From Calliopsis andreniformis (taxonomy: Eukaryota; Arthropoda; Insecta; Hymenoptera; Andrenidae), in NCBI RefSeq assembly GCF_051401765.1, contig NC_135071.1:17400961-17464960 (forward strand): DNA of 64,000 nucleotides. The letters run 5' to 3'. Positions 21,408 to 32,200 of this stretch are shown one piece after another. Position numbers and translations under genes: made by a program. The notes under the pieces were generated by a model. The model was not told the DNA's origin. It saw only the letters and a program-made list of their open reading frames with translations, and searched no databases. Positions within the stretch are counted from its first letter, which is position 1. The number at the start of each line of letters is the position of its first letter.

Positions 21408-24190
21408 GATGTGAATAGAAAACTAGCTCCAAAACGTCGTCCCACGTATCCTTTCCTTATTGCTACTCAAAATTCGTAATCTATTTTCACAGAATTGCTC
21501 TTCACAGGAATCCTTGACCCAATCTGACTAAGACACATTGTCCCATTAGTGCACCATCGCTAAGCGTTTTAGATCATCCGATTAATATGTTACAGCAAGG
21601 ATGATACACGAGAAAGCTATTAACACAGTGGCAATAGATAATTCGACAGTCCAAGCTGTTGGTTTTCGGTGTTTCAGAATGGGACGCGCCCATTATTTAC
21701 ACACACCTTGGAAAGTCGTCGGATTTTTTGGGAAAGCCGATGGTCCTCGATTAAAATTAGATACAAGGGAAGGAATCGAAGCTGTCATTCGATTACGTAA
21801 ACAGTGAATTAATTCGTAGCCACGGTCGCGTCATGAAAGCCGTTTGAAAATCGAGAATCGACGGAAAAGGCGGGGAGAGGTGAATAAGCGGTTGGTTCCT
21901 TGAGTGTCGCTTTGCTCGTGACAACCAACGACATATTCAATGACAAGTTTACATAAAGGAAAGTGCTCGGGTGTCGACGAAACCGAGTGTTCGCGACATG
22001 ATCGACAAGACGCTACGTCGGGTTTGGGTTCGAAGGGTCTTAAGACCGAATCAAGGACACGACACCAGTCTTGGGCCAACTTTCTGGTTGCTGGTTAGTG
22101 ACCCGAGCCCATCCCGGGACACCAAGATTTCGATTATCGCGTATGGACTTCAGGAGGACTCCCTAAGCTTCTTTCCCCCTCTTTCTTTTTCTTTTTCTTC
22201 TTCTTCCTCTTCCCATCGAATATTTTCGTTTCTTTTTCATCTTCTCTTGCTCTTTTCTTTCGTCCTTTGTTGGTCCCCGCTCCACGGATATAGAAACCTA
22301 TTTCCACCATGTACCGTTCTGCATCTTCGCGTAGGCGTCTCATGAATAAATACAATTCCTTTAATTATTAGAGGTATTTTCCTGGTAGATCGCATTAAAA
22401 ACGATTACGGATTTGTTGGGCAACTTATCTGAACTTTTAAGCGCTCTGCGTACTCCTCGTCAATCGTCTTCCTTTTATCGAGATTCGGATGCCAGCGAAC
22501 TTGCTTTTCGAGGGGACTTAGAGGACACGTAATTAAGAAGTCGTGTTTCTGATAGCAAGCCAAATATCTGAAGTGAAAGAAATTGTAAAAAGTACAATTA
22601 TAGTTCGTGAATACGATGATCCAGGGAGCTTTACTTTAGCTATTGAGTCGTTTGACAAAATTCCTCTACTTCTTGAGTAACTAAAAACTATTCCAATTTC
22701 TATTTAAAGGCTTCAGTAAAGCATTTAGTAACATCCAAATAACACTACAGACATGCCTCGAGGTCTCTGCCTTTTTTAGTGATTCAGTAGACTGCGGATG
22801 TTTACGAAAATTCCTGTTTTCATAATTAGAATCAAAGTTCAGACTAATTAGAGATTTATTTCTTCCTCCAAATACTATAAAGCGTATTTAACTTTCGATA
22901 TTTTGCCCAATTATAGTTTTGCGCATTGTATGAATTCTGTACATCTTCGAAAATTGAAATTTTCCATAAAGATTCACAGTCTACTGAATCAGCGTTAGAT
23001 TATGAACTTAGAGTCGACGTAGATCCTCTAAGTAATTTTACAAACTCTAAGTTTATTCTTTGTGGGCATCTCCGCTCGATATACACAAGAATTAACGTAA
23101 CTTTCCCCGAGTTCCTTCAACGCGGATACGCGAGCATAACAAATCGACAATGCAGTTCAGAAGGCCGGCCGATTATCGTTGAAATATCGCTAACGAGCAA
23201 AAGGTAAAACACATTGTAAACACTCGTAAAGCTGAAGACACCTGAAAGCCGCTACGTATCCCCAGAATGCAAATGCGTGCATAAATTGGATGCATTCTCA
23301 TTATCGTGTCATTAACTTGAGAGTGGTGTGCCGTAAACGTAGATAAGGCACGACGCAACCGCGAAAGAGCGAGCATTACCGATTGCACGAACAGTTCTGG
23401 CGAACTCTAAGTCCTCGCTCGACTTTGATACGCAACAATAGAATATGTGTCGATGAACCGAGCGACAGAAATGATAGTATGCAGGAAACTTTTGTTACAT
23501 TCTGCTCGCCAGATTTTATTCGTTACGCGTTCATTGTTATGTTCACTACTTGAGGGGGTTGAAATTCACCCTGGAATTAGCTCCAGTTCAATGGAGGCGA
23601 GAATTGTCTACCCTGTATACGATATATGTTCCTGAGCGACCCCTAGATGAACATGTAACACGTAAGAATTCACTGTACTGTGAAGTACGTGATCTTCCCT
23701 TGGTTCCTTCACATTTTCTGGAGAATTTGTCCAATACGCGTGCACACCTACTCAAAATAGTGTAAATATTTAATTAAACGAAATCTTTCATTAAACAATG
23801 AAAGACGCCGATTCACGTCTTTAGTCCTCAGCGTTCTAAAAATGGAAAAGCTGATTCATGTCCCTCGTCAACAATGTGTTAATCGGATCTTTGGTTTCTT
23901 TAGAAGATTATTCATGAAGAGACTAATAATCCTCTAGAAATTGTATTAAATAGTGAAATTGAACGCTTTGTCTCCGTCTAGCAAATTATTCTTAAGCTGC
24001 TCTACTTTTATAGTTTACGAATCTTGTAGGAAGTACTCGATCAGCTAAGAGTCGATCGAGTTTACGTAACTGGGGAGAAAAAAACGGAACGAAGGGAGAA
24101 TTTCTTCGGTATCTCTTCGAAGGAGACAACTGTCGTTTACAGATGCATCTGCCGCGAACAGATTTCAACCCCCACGAGTACGATGGGGTG
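21408..24190. other. Intergenic region upstream of Pdf
   Basis: I recognise no gene. The open frames present (for example 68 codons at 21601-21807) resemble nothing known to me. A polypyrimidine tract lies at about 22169-22214. The right end presumably holds Pdf enhancers, since neuron-restricted neuropeptide genes usually have sizeable upstream control regions, but no specific site can be supported. Confidence 0.4.
22169..22214. repeat. CT-rich polypyrimidine tract
   Basis: Nearly pure C/T over about 46 bp, built from CTTTTT and CTTCTT units. This is simple-sequence DNA. Its complement gives a lysine-rich chance ORF on the minus strand that should not be called a gene. Confidence 0.8.
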
Positions 24191-24197
24191 TATAAAA
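24191..24197 (+). promoter_or_regulatory. Pdf: TATA box of the Pdf gene
   Basis: TATAAAA followed by GTG. It lies about 100 bp upstream of a consensus donor (AAACA/GTAAGT at 24289-24295) that would end a non-coding first exon of roughly 70 nt if transcription starts 25-30 bp downstream of the box. The coding exon follows after an acceptor at 24407. The start site itself is inferred. Confidence 0.65.
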
Positions 24198-24416
24198 GTG
24201 TCTACCTTGCTGGATGTTGGGGCATACAGATCTTGCACGTCCACCAGAAACAATTGCTGCATTCACAGTACTCCGCTAAACGGAAACAGTAAGTAGACAA
24301 TCTCATGAAACTGTTTTTATATAATCTACATGCATTCTTTAACTACAGTGTGATTAAAGAGAATTTATGGAATAGGAATTTACTGTCTCCTGCCTTATTG
24401 GTTTCAGGAACACGAG

Positions 24417-24783
24417 ATGACTTCGATGAAGTGCACGATCATCTTGATAATGATGCTGGGAATCATATACGAGACGCTGGGAACGATCGAGGACTCTGAA
24501 AGAAATCTTGTAGGAATGAACTTCCCGTATGGCAGAGGACTGGTAATGTGATATATGTAAAATAGTAATGAATAACGGTAAAATGAAAGCTTACGTTAAT
24601 TCTAAAGATTTTCAATGAACGTAGGATTAAGTTTCATAAAGAAAATGATAATTTCAGGACAGCGAAATGCAGCTTGCTAGACTATTGTTGTTACCACTGC
24701 GCCTGTACCATCCCAAACGCAACTCCGAACTCATAAACTCGCTGCTGGGTTTGCCGAAGAACATGAATAACGCTGGAAAATAA
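24417..24783 (+). CDS. Pdf: Pigment-dispersing factor (PDF) neuropeptide precursor
   Basis: Secreted, amidated neuropeptide of circadian clock neurons that signals through a class B GPCR (PDFR). The coding sequence has two exons, 24417-24542 and 24658-24783, joined in phase 0; a non-coding first exon probably ends at about 24289. The 83-residue precursor begins with signal peptide MTSMKCTIILIMMLGIIYET, then a PDF-associated peptide (about residues 23-61), a Lys-Arg cleavage site, the 18-residue peptide NSELINSLLGLPKNMNNA, and Gly-Lys-stop, where Gly donates the C-terminal amide. This equals the honeybee PDF I recall and differs from Drosophila PDF at two positions. M4 is an alternative start. 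AATAAA at 24914-24919 is a candidate polyadenylation signal. The gene runs convergently into Cdk11, 459 bp away. Confidence 0.96.
24721..24774 (+). other. Pdf: Mature PDF peptide coding segment
   Basis: Encodes the 18-residue mature peptide from Asn-Ser-Glu-Leu to Asn-Asn-Ala. The dibasic site is immediately upstream (CCC AAA CGC: Pro-Lys-Arg) and GGA AAA TAA immediately downstream supplies Gly for amidation, Lys and the stop. Processing is inferred from standard prohormone convertase and PHM/PAL rules. Confidence 0.95.
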
Positions 24784-25242
24784 ACGTTCTCGGATGAATC
24801 ATTCTTGAGAACATTATTGTAATTCATACATTTCAATGTTAACGAATCTCTGCTTTATTTATCATGTACATCTTAAACAATCGCCCGATGAGTTGTGACG
24901 TATTGAATTCAATAATAAACGTAGAAAAGTACGTTTACGTTGATTTTCATTCTTAAACCCCTCACTCCTTTCGTAGCTGTAGCAAGTATTAATCGTTTCC
25001 TGTACTCTACTGAAATAAAATGGAGAGTACAAATTGACAAATATTCCTCGCTTAAGTAACTTCTGAAAAAGGTTATGAACCGAAATTAACATGAAATGGA
25101 ATCTTTCTGCGTTCAACTCGCGCCACCCTTTAATCGCGTACGCACTTCTCGCGTTATAATCCAAATTTATGTACAAAGTTTATTTCGTAAAAAAACACAA
25201 AGTCACTCTTATACCGATTCACACTGAACGCTTTATAGAAAA
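24784..25242. other. Convergent 3' UTR interval of Pdf and Cdk11
   Basis: AT-rich interval between two convergent genes. It holds AATAAA at 24914-24919 on the plus strand (Pdf) and AATAAA on the minus strand (TTTATT at 25179-25184), about 60 bp past the Cdk11 stop. I see no other gene. Confidence 0.6.
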
Positions 25243-28200
25243 TTAGAACTTTAAATGAAAACCACCGCCGACAGGTGGTTGCCTCCCACTTTCCGTGAGA
25301 CCCATGTGGAAACCAGAATTGTTCAAGTCGGCGTCATCGTTATCTCCTAGCTGTTTGTACTCCTTCCCACCGCTCGGTGGTTTTGGAGAAGCATTGGCTG
25401 TTCGAACGCCTAGCTCTGACTTGGCTGGCCACGTGGGGAACATCTGTGGATCGATCGGTAAAGGTGCTTCCGTGAAATAACCGTGCTTCAACGCATCCTC
25501 GGCGGTTATTCGTTGCTGTGGGTCATAAGTGAGGAACCTGCAACCAGTTTCTTTGGTTAAAAAAATATCTACCTCTTTTATAAACTGTTGCTCAACGAAT
25601 AAAGGCATACTTGTTTAACATTTCAATGCCTAAGTCCGACAGCGATAAAGAGAAACGTTGCCTCAAATTGTTCACAGGATAATGAGCGAATGGTATTTTC
25701 TGCACCATCGGCAGTTTACTGTATCCTGGCCATATCCGATCGTTTGGCGTCCCTAACTCTTTAAATATTCTGTTCAGCTGGTCGATCTCGGATTTACCTG
25801 GAAACAGCGCCTCCATTCTTAGTAACTCTGCGAAGATGCATCTGAAAGGGAAGAGTTTCTGTTGATGGTAAAGTAAAAAGATGAGAGGACGAGTTTCAGT
25901 GATGTTGAAGTATTTCCTCTTACCCTACAGACCACATATCAATTGGAGTACTATATTCTTTCCCACCCAATAGTAACTCAGGAGCTCTGTACCAAAGTGT
26001 TACAACAATCGGAGTATATTGTCTCAATGGAGAACCGTATTCTCGTGCTAAACCAAAATCACCAACCTTCAAGATGCCCCGATGACTTAGCAACAAATTC
26101 GACGTTTTTAAGTCACGATGGAGGATCCAATTGTCGTGCAAATGTGCGACTGCTCGTAGCAACTGTTGCATGAGACACTTGACTTCTCCTGCGGAAAGAA
26201 TTTTTCTATTTATATTTTGCTTCTTCTCTTGATCACACTGCTTTGGTTATTCATTGTTTACCTGGTATGAAAACCTGTTTCTTTTGCTTCATCGTCTCCA
26301 TCAACGACTTGAGATCATGTTCCACGTAATCCATCACGATAAATATTTTGTCCATGTTACTGCCGACAACTATCTCGCGAACAGTAACTATATTCGGATG
26401 CTGTGCCTTTAATAAAGTATTGATCTCTCTGAGACTGGTGATCGGGAAGCCTTCTTTTTCTTTTTCCATTTTCAGCCGCTTCAGGGCAACGATTTCGTCT
26501 GTACGTTTATCACGAGCCCTATAAACGACACCATATGTGCCTTCTTCAATGCGATTTAAACACTGGAATTCTTCCACGCTTCTGCAACCTTTAAAATAAA
26601 AAGAACATTTATTGTACAATTTAAAAATATGATACAACAAGAGCTGGATTATTCACCCTGAATAGCTGGTAAATATGGAGGCAGTTCAGGCTCTTCCACT
26701 TTCTTTTCTTCTTCCTCTGCATTCTTGGATGCGCCATTCGAGTCGACGTGTCCAGGTGATCCTCCATCAGAATGATCAGACTTGGCTAATCGATCGACGG
26801 ATAATGGACTCGGATTATTGTAATCGGAACCATCGTTCGAATCAGCATTAGAACCTTTATTTGAATCATTGGATTCATCATCGTCCTCGCTGCTGGATTC
26901 AGACGAATCTGAAGAATGTCTGTCCGAAGACCTTTCACGCACACTTCTTTGGCCATCTGAGGAATGCCTGGACCTATATTATTCATTTGATTAATATTTG
27001 CTTACATTTAATTTACTGAACTATTTTATCTTCGTTATAGAATGAAATCTTACTCTAGAGATTTGGAACGAACTTCATCTGAATGAATAGGACTGGTGCT
27101 CTCATCTGATAGCTCTACGATAGATGGGTCTTGATTGTTATCAGGACTTAGAGGTCGCTTTTCCCCTCTTTTCATTCGCCTTGCTTCCAATTCTATCCTG
27201 GACACTTCCTTCCTTCTCGCCATTTCTCTCTCAGCCTCTAATAATCTTTCTTTCCTGAGTTCTTGTTCGGCCATCTCCTTTGGATCTTTCGGCTGTATCG
27301 GTATTTCATTGATTTCTATTTCATCGGGCTCGTCTGTTACAATTTCCATCGCTTCGCGCAACTGTTTTTCTCTATGCTCTTTCTCTCGTTCCGCTTTCTC
27401 TCTATCCCTGTCGCGAATTCTATCATGCTTGTGGGATCTCTTGTGTCGCTTCTCGCTTCTTTCTGGTCGCTCCAGGAGCTCCGTTTCGGAGTACTGTTCC
27501 TCCATCACTCTCATGTGTCTGTGTTCCTCCATACGAATTTCACGACGCTCCCTAACGTCGTCTCCAATCGTGCGAATCTCGCGTCTTTCTCGCATCTCCT
27601 CCATTCGAATTTCCCTGCGTTCGCGCGATTCGCGAAAGTCACGTGAATCGTCCAAACGAATCTCTCTGCGAGTTTCTGCTTTATAATCTCGAATATCTCG
27701 CGAATCTTCTCGCCTCTCCCTTCTCTTATCTAGTAATCTTTCTCTCAAATCCTCTAAAACTCTATCCCCTGTGCTCCTCTCTTTCCTATCGTGTCTAGAT
27801 TCTCTGTCCCTATGACTCTCTAATCTTTCTAGCCTTTCCATTCTCTCTCGGTCCCTCTTAGAGCCCTCAGAGCGGTCTGATCTATCTAAGAGATCCACTC
27901 CATGCCTACGGTGTCTGTGCTTATCTCTGTGTCTTTCTTCTCCACGATCGTGGTGTCTAGACTTTCGTTCCTTCTCTTCTCTACGGTCCCTTCTGTCCCC
28001 GTGTTTCTCCCTTTGTCTAGACGAATTAGATTTGTGATGCCGGACAACAGCCTGCGGTGGTTTTATGTCCAAAGAATCTGCGGTATCCCCGCCATCTTCC
28101 TCTGAAAAGCTTCAAGTATACTTCTTCTCAAAACGACTAATGCTTAAATGCTCAATACGATAAACTAAACGAAACAAAAATATTTGCCAGTTTAATTAAT

Positions 28201-28608
28201 CTTGGAAATATATATTGTGTTCCATATACCAGAATTCAGGAGAGGGAATATTTAAATATTACTATTTGTTAGACTGTTCTAAAAGGTATACGAATATTAG
28301 GGTGCTCCCCAAGTTCTACCCATCACATTACTTTTCAATATGAAGGTCAAATGCTATACATTATATTTAAAAATCTCAAACTAACCTTTACATTTCGACA
28401 AAAAGGCAAAATAAAAAGGAACCACACTTGTAGATGTACAGAACTTATGTAGCAACTTAATACTTTGCTCTTATAGTTTGAAGGTTATGACTGAGATCAG
28501 ATATATTAATCGTTACCTAAACTCGTCCATATCCTTCGAAGGGCTTTTTTTTATTTCTCCGTCCTCGCTTTGATTGTCAATATCCATGTCAAGCCTGCTT
28601 TCTGACAT
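25243..28608 (-). CDS. Cdk11: Cyclin-dependent kinase 11 (PITSLRE kinase)
   Basis: Nuclear Ser/Thr kinase that pairs with L-type cyclins and acts in transcription, splicing and mitosis. Exons: 28608-28517, about 28115-27054, 26972-26657, 26588-26263, 26188-25924, 25841-25611, 25537-25243; about 857 residues. The N-terminal half is a long Arg/Glu/Asp/Lys-rich, coiled-coil-like region with [10 protein letters not shown] repeats, then an acidic Ser/Asp stretch. The kinase domain shows [12 protein letters not shown] (ATP loop), VALKRLKM (Lys), the diagnostic GFPITSLRE helix, [16 protein letters not shown] and YRAPELLLG. The C-terminus FHLKF resembles human CDK11 (FSLKF). The start [20 protein letters not shown] is convincing, but the first junction is odd: the donor at 28517 leaves phase 2, while the best acceptor (TTTTCAG) fits only other phases. 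A weaker acceptor about 14 bases upstream restores frame. Confidence 0.95.
27450..27700 (-). repeat. Coding tandem repeat of [14 protein letters not shown] units in Cdk11
   Basis: The exon encodes several copies of an ERREIR-centred unit ([40 protein letters not shown]). At the DNA level this is an imperfect tandem repeat of about 30 bp that keeps frame. It lies in the charged N-terminal region thought to mediate nuclear localisation and partner binding in CDK11 proteins. Confidence 0.7.
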
Positions 28609-29298
28609 GTTACGAGTAAATGTACATTACTTCTTTCCATGCATAGTTCCAACGAACACAGAACGAAGCCCACGCTCACAATAATAAATTACACCTCACG
28701 CGCTACTCGTTTCAGTAATCGGAACTGATAAATCTAACAAGTATATTTCCAAAGCTCGTTGTTTATTTCACGCTCGTTATTCACAGCGTTTAATCTTCGA
28801 ACCATGAGGAAACAAACAAGCGGAGTATGTATCATCGCGTACCCTCCAATTTCTAATTATTCTTTCCCACAGAAAATCATCAACCATTGGTTTATTCTAC
28901 TGGAACTCACGATTAAGCAATTTGGCTGGTTCACAAAGTTATTTAATACTGCTTTATATTTTAACATATTATGTATGTAAATGTATGTAACAGTCTTTAT
29001 TATTGTTCTGTTTGTGATTTTCGAAAACTTTTCTTTATTAAGTTAGAAAAATATTGGGATATTAGTGAAGAAACATTGGATGAAAAGGTAACGTTTTTAT
29101 ATGAGTGTCTGCCCAAAGGCGACACATCCTCCTGAGAAGTGTATGCAAGTGTGTGTGCGTGTGTGTGTGTATGCATGTGTACTACGTGATAAGGATGAAT
29201 ATTCCGTGAAGAAAATCTACTTTCTACGAGTTTGACAGATGATCGACTGTCAATATTCAAAACCTTTGAAAAGATAACAATTCAGAAAATAGTTTACA
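28609..29298. promoter_or_regulatory. Divergent promoter region between Cdk11 and HD-PTP
   Basis: The two start codons are 690 bp apart and face away from each other, so this interval should contain both promoters and 5' UTRs. It is AT-rich, has no clear TATA box, and contains a GT-dinucleotide tract at 29149-29180. Confidence 0.6.
29149..29180. repeat. GT microsatellite
   Basis: About 16 GT/GC/AT dinucleotide steps with two interruptions. Simple repeat located in the shared upstream region of two divergent genes. Confidence 0.8.
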
Positions 29299-32200
29299 AT
29301 GGAAGCAGTGCCGAGGTTGCCGATGATATCTTTTCAATTAAAAGTTAGCCCCGAACCGACTACCTTTGGACCAAAATTGAAGCAGGTACAAATTATTGAC
29401 AGTACGAAATTGATCTAGTACGTTAAGGATCGTTAATTCCAAATTTCTTTTGCAACGGTTATTTTTCATTAGTTTTTGCTATTTTATGATTTATTAATCC
29501 AGTTCAATCAAATCATAAACAATCTGATCTGGTAATTTTCAGTACATACGTGATTTTTACAATGAAGATGCAGAGTCCTATACAAATGAAATACATCAAT
29601 TGGAAAGTTTACGTGCAATGGCTATACGGCCACCGGTTGATATGGCTGGATGTTTATTACTGAAGAAATATTACTGCCAGTTACATTTCCTCCAAAGCAG
29701 GTTCCCAATGGGGAAAGATGGTGCAGCAGCGGTTACATTCACATGGTAAAAGGAGCTTTGAAAAACATTCAGAGCTCCCAACTAATGAAATTACTACATT
29801 ATTTTCAGATTCATAATTTATATACTTTAATTTAAACAGGAGAGACACATATGCAAATATGGTCTGTTCATTGGCAAATATACGCTTTGAGATAATTTCC
29901 ATTTTGTATAATATCGGATCTATGCATACACAATTGGGAGCACGGACAGAAAGGACATCAACTGACGGCATGAAGATGGCTTGTGCTCATTTTCAGTGTG
30001 CAGCATGGGCCTTCGAACATTTGAAGAATAGTTATCCACAGCCGTCTGGTGTAGATTTAGCACCGGAATTAATGACCTTCATGCATCAACTTTGCTTAGC
30101 TCAAGCCCAGGAATGTATATTAGAAAAGAGTATGCTTGATAATCGTAAACCAACAATTGTAGGTGAGTACTGAAGAATTGAAAATTGCACATATACATTC
30201 AATTTTTGTGGCTTTAATTGTCTGCTCTTATGTATCATTCTACAAGATATATGTATCATGTAGCAAAAGTCGCAAGGCAAATAGTGGATTATTTTACACT
30301 GGCTTTAACAACACTGGAACAAGGTGGAAGCGAGGACGGAACTATATCAGATACAGTTGGCACTAAAATATACAAGGTACTGTATCAAGTTAATTTTTTC
30401 ACAATTTATGGTACACTAAGCTTAAACCCTTACTTTCTCAGAGTTGGAAGCGGTATGTGAAGTTCAAGAAAGCTTATCATTCAGCTGTTACGCATTTATA
30501 TCAAGGCTTGGCTGCTGAGGAGCAAAGAAAAATGGGAGAGAGAGTAGCATTTTATAACGTTGCATTGGCTTCTCTAAATGAAGCTCAGTTAATTTACGCA
30601 AATGCGAAGGGCTCGATAACGGGAGCATCGGAAGAGAAAACTAGTGTAGAAGAAGCACTCACGTTTACGAATGATGTGATAGAAGGAAAACGGAAGGCAG
30701 CTAAAAATGAGAATGAATTTATATACCATGAAGAAGTGCCCGAGAAAGAAATCCTACCTATAGTAAAAGGCGCCTCGTTAGTCAAAGGGATATCTTTTAG
30801 CATAAATGATCCTGAAGTTTCAGGTCCTGATATCTTTGCTAGGTAAGTTATACTGTGAATCTTTTTATTTGAAGATACAATTTAATTGTGTCTCTGTGTT
30901 TAATACAGATTAGTGCCAATGAAAGTACACGAAGCAAGTTCTTTGTATTCTGAAGAAAAAGCGAAGATATTACGCTCTGTTGGTAGTAAAATTGAAGAAA
31001 AAGATCAAAACCTTAATACGTACTTGGCATCTTTAAAACTAGAGCATATGAGTTTCTGGGATCCTGATGTCCAAACAACGGAATGGGAGCGTTTGCCTCT
31101 TCCCGATGAATTAGTGGAAAGATGCGCGGCATTGAATGCAAAACAACACGTCATTCAAGATTTAACTGATATAATGGGAAAATTATCCGACACTAGCCAA
31201 GATGTAGAGAAAATATTAAAGGAAATTAAGAAACTTCTTCTAGACGAAGAATTGAAGTTAGATATTAATTATTTAAATAATTAATTAAAGAAAATGGCAC
31301 AGAAAATTCAACAATTTTAATTTTACAGGGAGAAAGAATATCAAGACGCAGTTGGAAAGAGGCCGCCATCGATAGTGGCGACTGATTTGACCAGAGAGGC
31401 TAAAAAATATGAAGAAGCTCACAACAAAGCACTGGAGAGTAATCATGCTTTGCATAAAGCAATAACGATGCATGTAAAAAATTTGAAAATACTCGCTCAA
31501 CCGCTTGCCGATCTTATTGCACACATACCTTCACCGTCTGCATACTTATCAGGTATATCACGATCTTCCATCATAAACAATAAAATGTGCATTTTTCCCT
31601 ATATCAAAAAATCTTATTTCATGCAGAACAAAACAGCGAAAAGTCGCACACCGCAATTGAACTGGAACGAATGCACACGAAGGAACTGAAACGCATTCTA
31701 AACAAAGTAGACGAGATGCGTAGGCAAAGAAGCGAATTGCACACAAAATTACGAGACTCGATAACGCAAGATGATCTGACGCGTTTGTTAGTCACTGCGA
31801 CGTCTGATTCTGGACCACTGGATCGCTTATTTGCCGATCAACTCAGTAAACATCAAACTCTTGTCAGTAATTATACATCACACCATACAATTATTAATCA
31901 AAACAAGCTACTAATTAAAAAAGGGATTCGTTATTGCAGGTAACTTTAATAGAACAAAATCTTACCGCGCAAGACAATATCTTGGCAGCTTTAACAGATG
32001 CGTATGCTCAAACTGCTAATGTGCGCAAGGGAGTCGAAGAGATATTAAAACGTCGAGAACATATTATTTCCTCTTTGATTGCGTCTTACGATGCTTACGA
32101 GGATTTACTAGCCAAGTCGAGCAAAGGTCTGGAATTCTATAGAAAATTGGAAATAAATGTATCGAAGCTACTTCAAAGAGTGAAGAGCACTTGCAAAGTG

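Noticed and set aside
22134..22355. 73-codon Lys/Glu-rich minus ORF
   Set aside because: Produced by a polypyrimidine tract; low-complexity chance ORF.
27135..27686. 183-codon plus-strand Ser/Leu-rich ORF opposite Cdk11
   Set aside because: Complement of the Arg/Glu-rich repeat in the Cdk11 exon, with no independent support.
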